From Tepidimonas sp. UBA997 (GTDB lineage Bacteria; Pseudomonadota; Gammaproteobacteria; Burkholderiales; Burkholderiaceae_C), in contig DBAZ01000036.1 of NCBI GenBank assembly GCA_002291945.1, positions 3,584 to 36,544 on the forward strand: a stretch of 32,961 nt of DNA, in the 5' to 3' direction. Below, one piece after another: positions 15,731-23,864 of the stretch (positions within the stretch are counted from its first letter, which is position 1; every line of letters starts with the position of its first letter). The position numbers and the translations under genes are program-made. The notes under the pieces are model-generated. The model saw only the letters and a list, made by a program, of their open reading frames with translations, ran no database searches and was not told the DNA's origin.

Positions 15731-17947
15731 GTGGTCTCGGTGGCTGGTACTCGTTCGCCTCCGGCGTTGGTCTCTGCCCTGGCTCGCTCGATGGTGGACC
15801 CGCGTGCGGTCGATCGGGCGCGAGCCTTTGCCGAACCCTTGTTGATGGCCGAAGTGCTGGACACCGGGGAGAACACTCTTGACCACGCCGATGGAGTCGC
15901 GCACATCATGGACCGGATCGGGGGGACGGCCGAAATGAAGGCCTGCGCCTATCTGGTCTATGCCTGCCAGTACCTGAACCGGCCCAAGGACGTGATTACC
16001 AAGGCGTTTGGAGCCGACTACGCCGAAGTCGCACTGGAGGCCACCAAGCTCGTTCAGCTCCAGCGGCAAACGCGTCTCAAGGCGATGCAGATGCGCGCTT
16101 TGTCTCACAGCGCGAACGACACGATCTCTGAACTGGATGCCGCGCAGACAGAAAACATCCGCAAGATGTTGCTGGCCTTCTCGCGCGATCTGCGCGTGGT
16201 CATGCTGAGGCTCGCATCCCGACTGCAGACCCTGCGGTTTCATGCGGCCTCCAAGACGCCCCCGGACACCGGCCTCGCCGCCGAATCGCTGCACGTCTTC
16301 GCGCCCCTGGCCAACCGGCTCGGCATCTGGCAGCTCAAGTGGGAAATGGAAGACTTGGCCTTCCGTTTTCTGGAGCCCGACACCTACAAGCAGATTGCGT
16401 GCCTGCTCGATGAAAAGCGCATCGAACGCGAAAGCCATGTCGAACAGGTGCGCCAGCAGATGCAGCGCGAACTACAGGCTCAAGGCATCGAGGCGGACGT
16501 ACAAGGGCGACCCAAGCACATCTACAGCATCATCAAGAAAATGCGCGGCAAGTCGCTGGATTTCGACCAGGTGTTCGACATTCGCGCCCTGCGGGTGGTG
16601 GTGCCACATGTGGATGACTGCTATCGGGTTCTGGCCTACACGCACGCCCACTTCAGTCCGGTGCCTGAAGAATTTGACGATTACGTCTCCAAGCCCAAGC
16701 CCAATGGCTATCAATCGCTGCACACCGTCGTGCGAGATGCCCAGGGCCGCGCCTTCGAAGTGCAGATTCGCACGCAAGCCATGCACGACCATGCCGAGCA
16801 CGGCGTGGCGGCCCACTGGGCCTACAAAGAAGCCGGCCGCAAGGGCTATGAGGGCGTCACGGCCAGCTCGGATTACGACGCCAAGATTGCGGTGCTGCGG
16901 CAACTTCTGGCCTGGCAAAGTGACCTGGGCGGCGCGAAGCATCTCTTCGACGATGCCATCTATGTGCTGACCCCGCAGGCCGCCATCGTCGAATTGCCCA
17001 AAGGGGCTACGCCCGTTGACTTTGCCTACACTGTGCACACCGATCTGGGCCACCGCTGCCGCGGGGCGCGCGTCGATGGCGCGATGGTCACTCTGAACAC
17101 CCCCTTGCAGAACGGTCAAACCGTTGAAATCGTGGCCGCCAAGGAGGGCGGCCCCTCGCGCGACTGGTTGAATGCCGAACAGGGCTACCTGGTGAGTCAC
17201 CGGGCCAAAAGCAAGGTGCGCGCCTGGTTCAATGCGCTGGCTGCACAGGACAACATGCAGCGTGGGCGCGAGGCTCTGGACAAACTGCTGCAGCGCGAGG
17301 GTAAAACGGCCCTCAATCTGGATGACCTGGCAGGCACTTTGGGCTATGCAACGCCCCAGGCCCTGTGTGAAGCACTGGGCAAGGAGGAGATCACCCTGCG
17401 GGCGGTTGAATTGCAACTGACGCCGCCACAGGCCCCGCCAACGCCAGACGAAGTCATCATCAAGCGGGCCCGCAACGCCGACAAGGCGCCTCAAGGCAGC
17501 GTGCTGGTGGTCGGTATGGGCTCCTTGCTGACGCAACTCGCGAAATGCTGTAAGCCAGCGCCACCTGATGACATCCGTGGTTACATCACCCGTGGCAAAG
17601 GCGTTGGCGTGCATCGGGCCGACTGCCCCGATTATGCAGAGCTGGCCCAGAGGCATCCGGGCCGTGTGATCGAGGTGGAATGGAGCGGTGCCAAGGTCAA
17701 GGACGACGTGTCCCGCTTCTTCCCGGTCGATGTGGCGGTGGAAGCGATCGATCGCCAGGGCCTGTTGCGCGACATCTCCGACACCTTCGCCCGCGAAAAA
17801 ATCAATGTGATCGGCGTGCAGACCCAATCGGTCAAAGGCATCGCCTGGATGACCTTCACCGTGGAAGTCCCGGACGCCACCAGAGTCGCCCGCGTCATGT
17901 CGGCGGTGGAAGATGTGCCCGGTGTCAGAAGGGTGCGCCGACGTTGA
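15731..17947 (+). CDS. relA: RelA-type (p)ppGpp synthetase
   Basis: The 738-residue protein has the long Rel/Spo layout. An N-terminal HD-like domain is degenerate: the expected HD metal residues are not seen. It is followed by a synthetase domain with YSIIKKMRGK, FDIRALRVVV and the EXDD signature EFDD at 314-317, then NGYQSLHTVV and VQIRT. TGS domain sequence IVELPKGATPVDFAYTVHTDLGH follows, and the C-terminal part has zinc-finger-like CCKPAPPDD and a final ACT domain. EXDD and the degenerate HD indicate a synthesis-only RelA, which makes (p)ppGpp on stalled ribosomes. The GTG start is preferred because GGAG lies about 8 bases upstream; a Met at residue 21 is an alternative. The tRNA-Val promoter overlaps its stop codon. 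Confidence 0.94.
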   Translation: MVSVAGTRSPPALVSALARSMVDPRAVDRARAFAEPLLMAEVLDTGENTLDHADGVAHIMDRIGGTAEMKACAYLVYACQYLNRPKDVITKAFGADYAEVALEATKLVQLQRQTRLKAMQMRALSHSANDTISELDAAQTENIRKMLLAFSRDLRVVMLRLASRLQTLRFHAASKTPPDTGLAAESLHVFAPLANRLGIWQLKWEMEDLAFRFLEPDTYKQIACLLDEKRIERESHVEQVRQQMQRELQAQGIEADVQGRPKHIYSIIKKMRGKSLDFDQVFDIRALRVVVPHVDDCYRVLAYTHAHFSPVPEEFDDYVSKPKPNGYQSLHTVVRDAQGRAFEVQIRTQAMHDHAEHGVAAHWAYKEAGRKGYEGVTASSDYDAKIAVLRQLLAWQSDLGGAKHLFDDAIYVLTPQAAIVELPKGATPVDFAYTVHTDLGHRCRGARVDGAMVTLNTPLQNGQTVEIVAAKEGGPSRDWLNAEQGYLVSHRAKSKVRAWFNALAAQDNMQRGREALDKLLQREGKTALNLDDLAGTLGYATPQALCEALGKEEITLRAVELQLTPPQAPPTPDEVIIKRARNADKAPQGSVLVVGMGSLLTQLAKCCKPAPPDDIRGYITRGKGVGVHRADCPDYAELAQRHPGRVIEVEWSGAKVKDDVSRFFPVDVAVEAIDRQGLLRDISDTFAREKINVIGVQTQSVKGIAWMTFTVEVPDATRVARVMSAVEDVPGVRRVRRR

Positions 17948-17973
17948 AAGGGGCCCTGAATTCCTGCTACAAT
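17944..17973 (+). promoter_or_regulatory. Sigma70-like promoter for tRNA-Val
   Basis: TTGAAA at 17944-17949 and TACAAT at 17968-17973 are separated by 18 bases, and the tRNA begins 20 bases further on. The -35 box overlaps the relA stop codon. Good match and placement, but no experimental support. Confidence 0.6.
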
Positions 17974-17993
17974 GCAGAGCTTGCAACCGACCC

Positions 17994-18070
17994 AGGCGCG
18001 TAGCTCAGCTGGTTAGAGCACCACCTTGACATGGTGGGGGTCGTTGGTTCGAGTCCAATCGCGCCTACCA
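17994..18070 (+). tRNA. tRNA-Val (anticodon GAC)
   Basis: The cloverleaf is complete. Acceptor arm AGGCGCG (17994-18000) pairs with CGCGCCT (18060-18066). The D stem is GCTC/GAGC. The anticodon stem CCACC/GGTGG encloses the loop TTGACAT with anticodon GAC at 18028-18030. The T stem is GTTGG/CCAAT with loop TTCGAGT. The CCA end (18068-18070) is encoded. It decodes GUC and GUU valine codons. It sits alone between relA and dnaB with its own promoter and terminator. No duplicated 3' end that would mark an integrated element was seen downstream. Confidence 0.97.
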
Positions 18071-18075
18071 TTTAC

Positions 18076-18107
18076 AACCCCGTCCCGGTTTTCCGCGACG
18101 GGGTTTT
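18076..18107 (+). terminator. Intrinsic terminator after tRNA-Val
   Basis: AACCCCGTC (18076-18084) and GACGGGGTT (18097-18105) form a 9-pair stem with a 12-base loop, followed by a short T-run. It should end the tRNA transcript, so dnaB needs its own promoter or read-through. Confidence 0.8.
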
Positions 18108-18164
18108 CACTTGTGTGGTCTGGCTCCTGTCGGATGGTTAAGATCACGGCCTGAGAGGAATCCC

Positions 18165-19583
18165 ATGTCTGCAGTTTTTCCCATGGACGATCTGGGCACC
18201 GATGGCCTGCCGTTTCTGCCCGACCGCGAAGTGGCCCAGTTGCGCGTGCCGCCGCACTCCATCGAAGCCGAGTCCAGTGTGCTGGGCGGCCTGTTGCTGG
18301 ACAACACCGCCTGGGATCGTGTGGCCGACCTGGTGTCGGCCAACGACTACTACCGCCACGAGCACCAATTGGTCTATGGTGCCATTGCCACCCTGATCAA
18401 CGCCAACAAACCGGCCGACGTGATCACGGTGTTCGAGCAGTTGCAAAGCCAGGGCAAGGCCGACGAAGTGGGCGGGCTGGCCTACCTGAATTCACTGGCC
18501 CAGTATGTGCCCAGTGCCGCCAACATTCGCCGCTACGCCGAAATCGTGCGTGAGCGGGCCATTTTGCGCAAGCTCATTTCGGTGAGCGACGAAATCGCCA
18601 CCCAAGCCTTCAACCCCAAGGGCAAGCCGGTTGCCAACATCCTCGACGAAGCCGAGCAGAAAATCTTCCACATCGGTGAAGAAGGCTCGAAGATGAAGCA
18701 GGGCTTCCAGTCGATGGATACCCTGGTCGTGAGCCTGCTGGATCGGGTGCAGGAGATGGCCGACAACCCGAACGACATCACCGGCGTGCCGACCGGCTTC
18801 ATCGACCTCGACCGCATGACGGCTGGTTTGCAGGCCGGCGACTTGGTGGTGCTGGCGGCGCGGCCCAGCATGGGGAAAACCGCGTTCGCCATCAACATTG
18901 CCGAACACGTGGCCTTGAACGAAGGCTTGCCGGTGGCGGTGTTCTCGATGGAGATGGGTGCGGCGCAACTGGCGGTGCGTATCGTCGGCTCCATCGGGCG
19001 CATTCATCAGGGCCATCTGCGCACCGGCAAGCTGAGCGACGACGAATGGCCGCGCCTGACGGAGGCGATCGAGAAGCTGCGCCACGTGTCGCTGCACATC
19101 GACGAAACCCCCGGCCTGACCCCGAGCGAACTGCGGGCCAACGCCCGGCGGCTGGCCCGCCAGTGCGGCAAGCTGGGCCTGATCGTGGTGGACTACCTGC
19201 AACTGATGAGCGGCAGCCAGTCCGATGGCGAGAACCGCGCCACCGAACTGGGCGAAATCTCGCGCGGCCTGAAAATGCTGGCCAAGGAATTGCAATGCCC
19301 GGTGATTGCGCTGTCGCAGCTCAACCGCTCGGTGGAAACGCGCACCGACAAGCGCCCCATGATGTCGGACCTGCGCGAGTCCGGTGCCATTGAGCAGGAC
19401 GCCGACATCATCATGTTCATCTACCGCGACGAGTACTACACCAAAGACGCCTGCAAGGAACCCGGCGTGGCCGAAATCATCATCGGCAAGCAGCGTAACG
19501 GCCCCACCGGCACGGTGAAGCTCACCTTCCTGAACACGCTCACACGGTTTGAGAGTCTGGCGGGGTATTCGGACGATTTTTGA
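18165..19583 (+). CDS. dnaB: Replicative DNA helicase DnaB
   Basis: The 472-residue protein has the N-terminal DnaB domain with PHSIEAESSVLGGLLLD and the linker helix region around residues 155-200. The RecA-like ATPase core has Walker A ARPSMGKT at 232-239 and Walker B LIVVDYLQLM at 339-348. It also has the SQLNRSVETR and GEISRGLKMLAKEL signatures, and IIIGKQRNGPTG near the end. It unwinds DNA at the replication fork as a hexamer. GAGAGGA just upstream supports the ATG at 18165. No intein or insertion is present. Its TGA is followed directly by the complement of the next gene's stop, with no bases between the two convergent genes. Confidence 0.97.
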   Translation: MSAVFPMDDLGTDGLPFLPDREVAQLRVPPHSIEAESSVLGGLLLDNTAWDRVADLVSANDYYRHEHQLVYGAIATLINANKPADVITVFEQLQSQGKADEVGGLAYLNSLAQYVPSAANIRRYAEIVRERAILRKLISVSDEIATQAFNPKGKPVANILDEAEQKIFHIGEEGSKMKQGFQSMDTLVVSLLDRVQEMADNPNDITGVPTGFIDLDRMTAGLQAGDLVVLAARPSMGKTAFAINIAEHVALNEGLPVAVFSMEMGAAQLAVRIVGSIGRIHQGHLRTGKLSDDEWPRLTEAIEKLRHVSLHIDETPGLTPSELRANARRLARQCGKLGLIVVDYLQLMSGSQSDGENRATELGEISRGLKMLAKELQCPVIALSQLNRSVETRTDKRPMMSDLRESGAIEQDADIIMFIYRDEYYTKDACKEPGVAEIIIGKQRNGPTGTVKLTFLNTLTRFESLAGYSDDF

Positions 19584-21389
19584 TCAAAGCACATCACTTG
19601 CAAAATCGGCCAGCCGTGAGCGCTCGCCACGCGCCAGCGTGATGTGTCCGCCGTGCGGCCAGCCCTTGAAGCGGTCCACCGCAAAGGTCAGGCCGCTGGA
19701 GCCTTCGGTGAGGTAGGGCGTGTCGATCTGGGCCAGATTGCCCATGCAGATGATCTTGGTGCCCGGGCCAGCGCGGGTGATGAGCGTCTTCACCTGTTTG
19801 GGCGTGAGGTTTTGCGCCTCGTCGATGATGACGTACTTGTTCATGAAGGTGCGCCCACGCATGAAGTTCATGCTCTTGACCTTGATGCGGCTGCGGATGA
19901 GTTCGTTGGTGGCCGCGCGGCCCCACTCACCGGCGTTGCCGCCGTCGCCTTTGGCCAAAAACTCGAGGTTGTCGTCCAGTGCGCCCATCCAGGGGCCCAT
20001 CTTCTCTTCCTCGGTGCCGGGCAGGAAGCCGATGTCCTCGCCAACGCTGACGGTGGCGCGGGTCATGATGATTTCGGTGTAGCGGCGCTCGTCGAGCACT
20101 TGCGTCAGGCCAGCAGCGAGCGCCATCAGCGTTTTGCCGGTGCCCGCCGTGCCCGCCAGAGTCACGAAATCGACCTCCGGGTCCATCAGCAGGTTGAGGG
20201 CGAAGTTCTGTTCCCGGTTGCGGCTGGTCACGCCCCAGACGCCGTTTTTCAGGTGGGTGTAGTCCTTGAGCGTCTTGAGCACGGCCTGTTTGCCGCGCAC
20301 CTCGGTCACGCGGGCGTACAGCGACGGCTCACCCGCTGCCTCGAAGTACACGAACTGGTTGATCGTCATCTGCTCGACGATGGGGCCGCTGATGCGGTAG
20401 AAGGTGTGCCCACCTTGCTGCCAGCTTTCCAGCGTCTTGCTCTGGCGCGTCCAGAAGTCGTGCGGCAGGGCCAGCGAGCCGGGGTAGAGTAGTTCGCCGT
20501 CGTCCAGCGTCTTGTCGTTTTCGTAGTCTTCGGCGGCCAGCCCCAAGGCACGCGCTTTGATGCGCATGTTGATGTCTTTCGACACCAGCACCACTTGGCG
20601 TTCAGGGTGTTTGAGTTTGAGCGCCTGCACCACGCCCAGTATCTGGTTGTCGGCCTTGCCCTGCGGCAGGCTGCTGGGCAGGTCGTGGTTGAGCGGAATG
20701 GTCTGGAAGAACAAGGAGCCCGTGGCATCGCGGTTACCCAAGCCCGACAGCGGCAGGCCCAAGCTGATGTCGCTGCCCTGCTGGGCAGCCAGTGCGTCGA
20801 GCGTGCGGCTGGCTTGCCGGGCGTTGCGCGATACCTCGCTCATGCCTTTTTTGTTGCCGTCCAGTTCTTCGAGCACGATCATGGGCAGGAAGATGTCGTG
20901 TTCCTCGAAGCGAAACAGGCTGATGGGGTCGTGCATGAGCACGTTGGTGTCGAGCACGAACAGCCGCTTGGCCCCGGTTTTGGATGCCGCTTTCGGGACT
21001 TTGGCGGGGGCTTTGGCGGGGGCCCTGGCGGGGCGTTTGGTCAGGCTGGGTAGGCTGTGCGTCTTGGGGGCATCCGGCGTGAAGGCGGACGTGGCAGGGG
21101 CAGGAGCGGTGACGGGGGCAGTTACGGGTGCGGTGGCAGGGGGCGTGGCCAGTGCGGCGGCGGCTGCGGCGTTGACTTCGGCTGCGGCGCTTACTTCGAC
21201 GCTTGCTGCGGCCACGGCGGGGGTTTTTTGGCGCCGGGTGGTGGCTTTGGCGGCAGGTTTGGGCAACTGGTTTTCTGTCACGGGTTGCAGGCTGCTGGCT
21301 GGCAGTTCTGCGGCGGTCGTGGCAGCCACTTGCAGCGCTTTGGCGTCAACACGGGCGGCTTTTTTGGCTGGGGCAGGAGGCAGAGGCAT
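19584..21389 (-). CDS. PIN-PhoH family ATPase with long low-complexity N-terminus
   Basis: The 601-residue protein starts with about 142 residues rich in Ala, Pro, Lys and Thr, including repeats such as APVTAPVTAPAP and PARAPAKAPAK, with no predicted fold. A PIN domain follows from about residue 143 (RLFVLDTNVLMHDP; Asp147). The PhoH-like ATPase then has Walker A GTAGTGKT at 413-420 and Walker B VIIDEAQN at 520-527. PhoH proteins are ATPases linked to RNA metabolism or phosphate starvation; here the PIN domain adds a potential RNase. The exact role is unknown. The ATG lacks a recognisable ribosome binding site. It lies 32 bases beyond a terminator facing the same way, so an internal start or a short leader is possible. 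Confidence 0.85.
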   Translation of the reverse strand: MPLPPAPAKKAARVDAKALQVAATTAAELPASSLQPVTENQLPKPAAKATTRRQKTPAVAAASVEVSAAAEVNAAAAAALATPPATAPVTAPVTAPAPATSAFTPDAPKTHSLPSLTKRPARAPAKAPAKVPKAASKTGAKRLFVLDTNVLMHDPISLFRFEEHDIFLPMIVLEELDGNKKGMSEVSRNARQASRTLDALAAQQGSDISLGLPLSGLGNRDATGSLFFQTIPLNHDLPSSLPQGKADNQILGVVQALKLKHPERQVVLVSKDINMRIKARALGLAAEDYENDKTLDDGELLYPGSLALPHDFWTRQSKTLESWQQGGHTFYRISGPIVEQMTINQFVYFEAAGEPSLYARVTEVRGKQAVLKTLKDYTHLKNGVWGVTSRNREQNFALNLLMDPEVDFVTLAGTAGTGKTLMALAAGLTQVLDERRYTEIIMTRATVSVGEDIGFLPGTEEEKMGPWMGALDDNLEFLAKGDGGNAGEWGRAATNELIRSRIKVKSMNFMRGRTFMNKYVIIDEAQNLTPKQVKTLITRAGPGTKIICMGNLAQIDTPYLTEGSSGLTFAVDRFKGWPHGGHITLARGERSRLADFASDVL

Positions 21390-21420
21390 AAGCGTATCAG
21401 GCCAAAGGCAGGGAAGACAA

Positions 21421-21455
21421 CAAAAGAAAAGCCGCCACGGACGACCGGGCGGCTT
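21421..21455 (-). terminator. Intrinsic terminator downstream of bcp
   Basis: Read on the minus strand, AAGCCGCC (21455-21448) pairs with GGCGGCTT (21436-21429) around an 11-base loop, followed by a T-rich tail TTCTTTTG. It lies 51 bases after the bcp stop and should separate bcp from the PhoH gene. Confidence 0.7.
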
Positions 21456-21505
21456 GGGACGGGGTGAGCGAACTGTGTGGCTTTGAACTCAAAAGCATGA
21501 ATTCA

Positions 21506-22006
21506 TTATGCATCAGCCGGGCAGGGCGTTCGGACGGCCTTTTTCACCGTTTTGACGGCTTTGAGCACTTCTTCGACATGGCCGGGCACTTTCAGGCCGC
21601 GCCATTCTTGCAGCAGAACGCCGTCCGGCCCGATCAGGAAAGTGCTGCGCTCGATGCCCTTGACCTTCTTGCCGTACATGATCTTGTTCTTGACCACGCC
21701 GAACATGTGACACATTTTTTCTTCGGTGTCGGCAATCAGCTCGAAAGGCAGTTCCAGCTTGGCTTTGAACTCGTCATGCGACTTCATGTTGTCGCGCGAC
21801 ACCCCGAACACCTGAGCCCCGGCCTTGATGAAATCCTTGTACTTGTCGCGAAACTGCATGGCTTCGGTGGTGCAGCCGGGGGTGTTGTCCTTCGGGTAAA
21901 AAAACAGAATCAGGGTCTGGCCCTGGTGGGATTGGTTGCTGACCTTGACACCGCCCGTGGCAATGGCTTCAAATTCTGGTATGGGTTTGTTGACGACAAC
22001 GGCCAT
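21506..22006 (-). CDS. bcp: Peroxiredoxin of the Bcp/PrxQ group
   Basis: The 166-residue thiol peroxidase has the active-site pattern YPKDNTPGC with peroxidatic Cys45. The Cys at position 50, used as the resolving residue in many Bcp proteins, is a Met here. Cys99 in EEKMCHMF is the likely resolving Cys, as in members that use the alpha-3 helix position. It reduces organic peroxides with thioredoxin. The ATG at 22006 (MAVVVNKPIPEF) has AAAGGG upstream; an ATG at 22096 would add a 30-residue extension unlike the family and is rejected. The terminator at 21421-21455 follows. The Mth938-like gene stops 144 bases upstream, so this gene may have its own promoter. Confidence 0.9.
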   Translation of the reverse strand: MAVVVNKPIPEFEAIATGGVKVSNQSHQGQTLILFFYPKDNTPGCTTEAMQFRDKYKDFIKAGAQVFGVSRDNMKSHDEFKAKLELPFELIADTEEKMCHMFGVVKNKIMYGKKVKGIERSTFLIGPDGVLLQEWRGLKVPGHVEEVLKAVKTVKKAVRTPCPADA

Positions 22007-22150
22007 GAGGCGGATCCCTTTTAGGTTGATTGCTGCAACGGCGCTCGGCCCGACACGATGGAAGCGGCTTAGGCTCTGGCTGAACACCGAACGCAAGCTG
22101 CGATTTTACCGTGTTCCGTTGCCCATCATTTGGCGGGCCGGATGTGGCGA

Positions 22151-22525
22151 CTAAGGGTTTTCGATAAGCAGCGCCGCCGCCACCCGGCGGCCTTCGCCCG
22201 CCAGAATGTTGTAGGTGCGGGCAGCGGCCATCGTGCTCATGGTTTCGACGCCAATGCCGGCTTCGATCAGGGAGCGCAGCAGCGCGGGGTGGGCAAACTG
22301 CAGGCGCTGCCCGCTGCCAAACACCACCACTTCGGGCTGCCAGAGGGCCAGCCGGGCAAAGTGGCCTTCGGTCAGGTCGGCCCGCTGGCGGCAGGGCCAA
22401 GGTTCGAGCTGCCCGCCCGAGCTGAAGGCCACGCTGTGCTCGAAACGCTGGCCACTCACCACCAGCCAGCCGGGGCCGTGGGCCTGTACAAAAAGGGTGT
22501 CGAAGCGGTCGGGCTGGAGTTTCAT
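22151..22525 (-). CDS. Mth938-like domain protein (DUF498 / Xcc1710-like)
   Basis: The 124-residue single-domain protein resembles the Mth938-like family. It has FDTLFVQAHGPGWLVVSG, the central WQPEVVVFGSGQRLQF and the C-terminal MSTMAAARTYNILAGEGRRVAAALL, which is the usual family ending. Family members are small and of uncertain role; the human relative NDUFAF3 helps assemble complex I. No cofactor motif is visible. The ATG at 22525 has only a weak ribosome binding site; ATG 22564 would add 13 residues. It is divergent from alaA, with 51 bases between the starts. Confidence 0.82.
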   Translation of the reverse strand: MKLQPDRFDTLFVQAHGPGWLVVSGQRFEHSVAFSSGGQLEPWPCRQRADLTEGHFARLALWQPEVVVFGSGQRLQFAHPALLRSLIEAGIGVETMSTMAAARTYNILAGEGRRVAAALLIENP

Positions 22526-22576
22526 CAGGGCAGGGGCAAAGTGTGGTGAAATTATAGGTTTCACTCCCTAGCCATC

Positions 22577-23809
22577 ATGCCGTACACGCCCATATCCAAA
22601 TCCGCCAAGCTGGCCAATGTCTGTTACGACATCCGGGGTCCCGTGCTGGACAAGGCGCGAGCGATGGAGGAGGAGGGCCAGAAAATCATCAAGCTCAACA
22701 TCGGCAATCTGGCGGTGTTCGGGCTGGAGCCGCCGGACGAGATTCTGCAGGACATGATCCGCAACCTGCCCAACGCGGCGGGCTACACCGACAGCAAGGG
22801 GCTGTTTGCGCCGCGCAAGGCCATCGTGCATTACACCCAGCAAAAGCGCATTGCGGGCGTGACCGTCGATGACGTGTACCTGGGCAACGGTGCCAGCGAA
22901 CTCATCACCATGAGCATGAACGCGCTGCTCAACGCGGGCGACGAGATTCTGGTGCCAGCGCCCGACTACCCGCTCTGGACGGCTTCGGTGTCGCTGTCTG
23001 GTGGCACACCGGTGCATTACCGGTGCGACGAGCAGGCCGACTGGAACCCCGATCTGGCCGACATCGAACGCCAGATCACGCCCAACACCAAGGGCATCGT
23101 GGTCATCAACCCGAACAACCCAACCGGCGCACTCTATCCCAACGAGGTGCTGCAGGCCATCGTGGAGCTGGCACGCAAGCACGGCCTCATCATTTTTGCC
23201 GACGAGATCTACGACAAGACCCTGTACGACGGCCACACCCACACCAGCCTCGCCTCGCTGGCCGATGACGTGCTGTGCGTGACCTTCAACGGCCTGAGCA
23301 AGAACTACCGTTCCTGCGGCTACCGTGCGGGCTGGATGATCGTCTCCGGCGACAAGCGCCGCGCCAAGGACTACATCGAAGGGCTGAACATGCTGGCCTC
23401 GATGCGCCTGTGCGCCAACACGCCGGGGCAACTGGCCATCCAGACCGCGCTGGGCGGCTACCAGAGCATCAACGACTTGGTGGCACCGAGCGGGCGCCTG
23501 TGCCGCCAGCGCGACCTCGCGCACCGGCTGCTGACCGAGATACCGGGTGTGACCTGCGTCAAGCCCAAGGCCGCGCTGTACATGTTCCCGCGCCTGGACC
23601 GGGCCATGTACCCGATCGACGACGACCAGCAGTTTGCTTACGAGCTGCTGGCCGAAGAAAAGGTGCTGATTGTGCAAGGCACGGGGTTCAATTACCCGAC
23701 CCCGGACCACTTCCGCTTGGTGTTCCTCCCACACGAGGACGACTTGGCCGAGGCCGTGGGCCGCATTGCCCGCTTTCTGGCGCACTACCGCAAGCGCCAC
23801 GGCACCTGA
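22577..23809 (+). CDS. alaA: PLP-dependent aminotransferase, AlaA-like (alanine synthesis)
   Basis: The 410-residue class I aminotransferase begins KSAKLANVCYDIRGPVLDKA, matching AlaA (YfbQ) of E. coli through most of its length. The PLP-binding Lys is in FNGLSKNYRSCG. Substrate and cofactor motifs are YTDSKGLFAPRKAI, PAPDYPLWTASVSL, NPNNPTGA, FADEIYDK and MLASMRLCANTPGQLAIQTALGG. AlaA transfers an amino group between glutamate and pyruvate to make alanine. The usual LNIGNPAPFG reads LNIGNLAVFG here, a small change near the N-terminus of unknown effect. It starts 55 bases before hom on the same strand and may belong to one transcript. No clear ribosome binding site precedes the ATG. Confidence 0.9.
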   Translation: MPYTPISKSAKLANVCYDIRGPVLDKARAMEEEGQKIIKLNIGNLAVFGLEPPDEILQDMIRNLPNAAGYTDSKGLFAPRKAIVHYTQQKRIAGVTVDDVYLGNGASELITMSMNALLNAGDEILVPAPDYPLWTASVSLSGGTPVHYRCDEQADWNPDLADIERQITPNTKGIVVINPNNPTGALYPNEVLQAIVELARKHGLIIFADEIYDKTLYDGHTHTSLASLADDVLCVTFNGLSKNYRSCGYRAGWMIVSGDKRRAKDYIEGLNMLASMRLCANTPGQLAIQTALGGYQSINDLVAPSGRLCRQRDLAHRLLTEIPGVTCVKPKAALYMFPRLDRAMYPIDDDQQFAYELLAEEKVLIVQGTGFNYPTPDHFRLVFLPHEDDLAEAVGRIARFLAHYRKRHGT

Positions 23810-23864
23810 TGCAGCCTCCCCCGACAACCCACCCCGACAACCTATTCAGACCGAGAACCGAGAT

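Noticed and set aside
16472..17986. 504-codon minus-strand frame inside relA
   Set aside because: It is an antisense shadow of relA with no recognisable domain.
22007..22096. 30-residue N-terminal extension of Bcp
   Set aside because: The extension is unlike the family, while the ATG at 22006 has a ribosome binding site.
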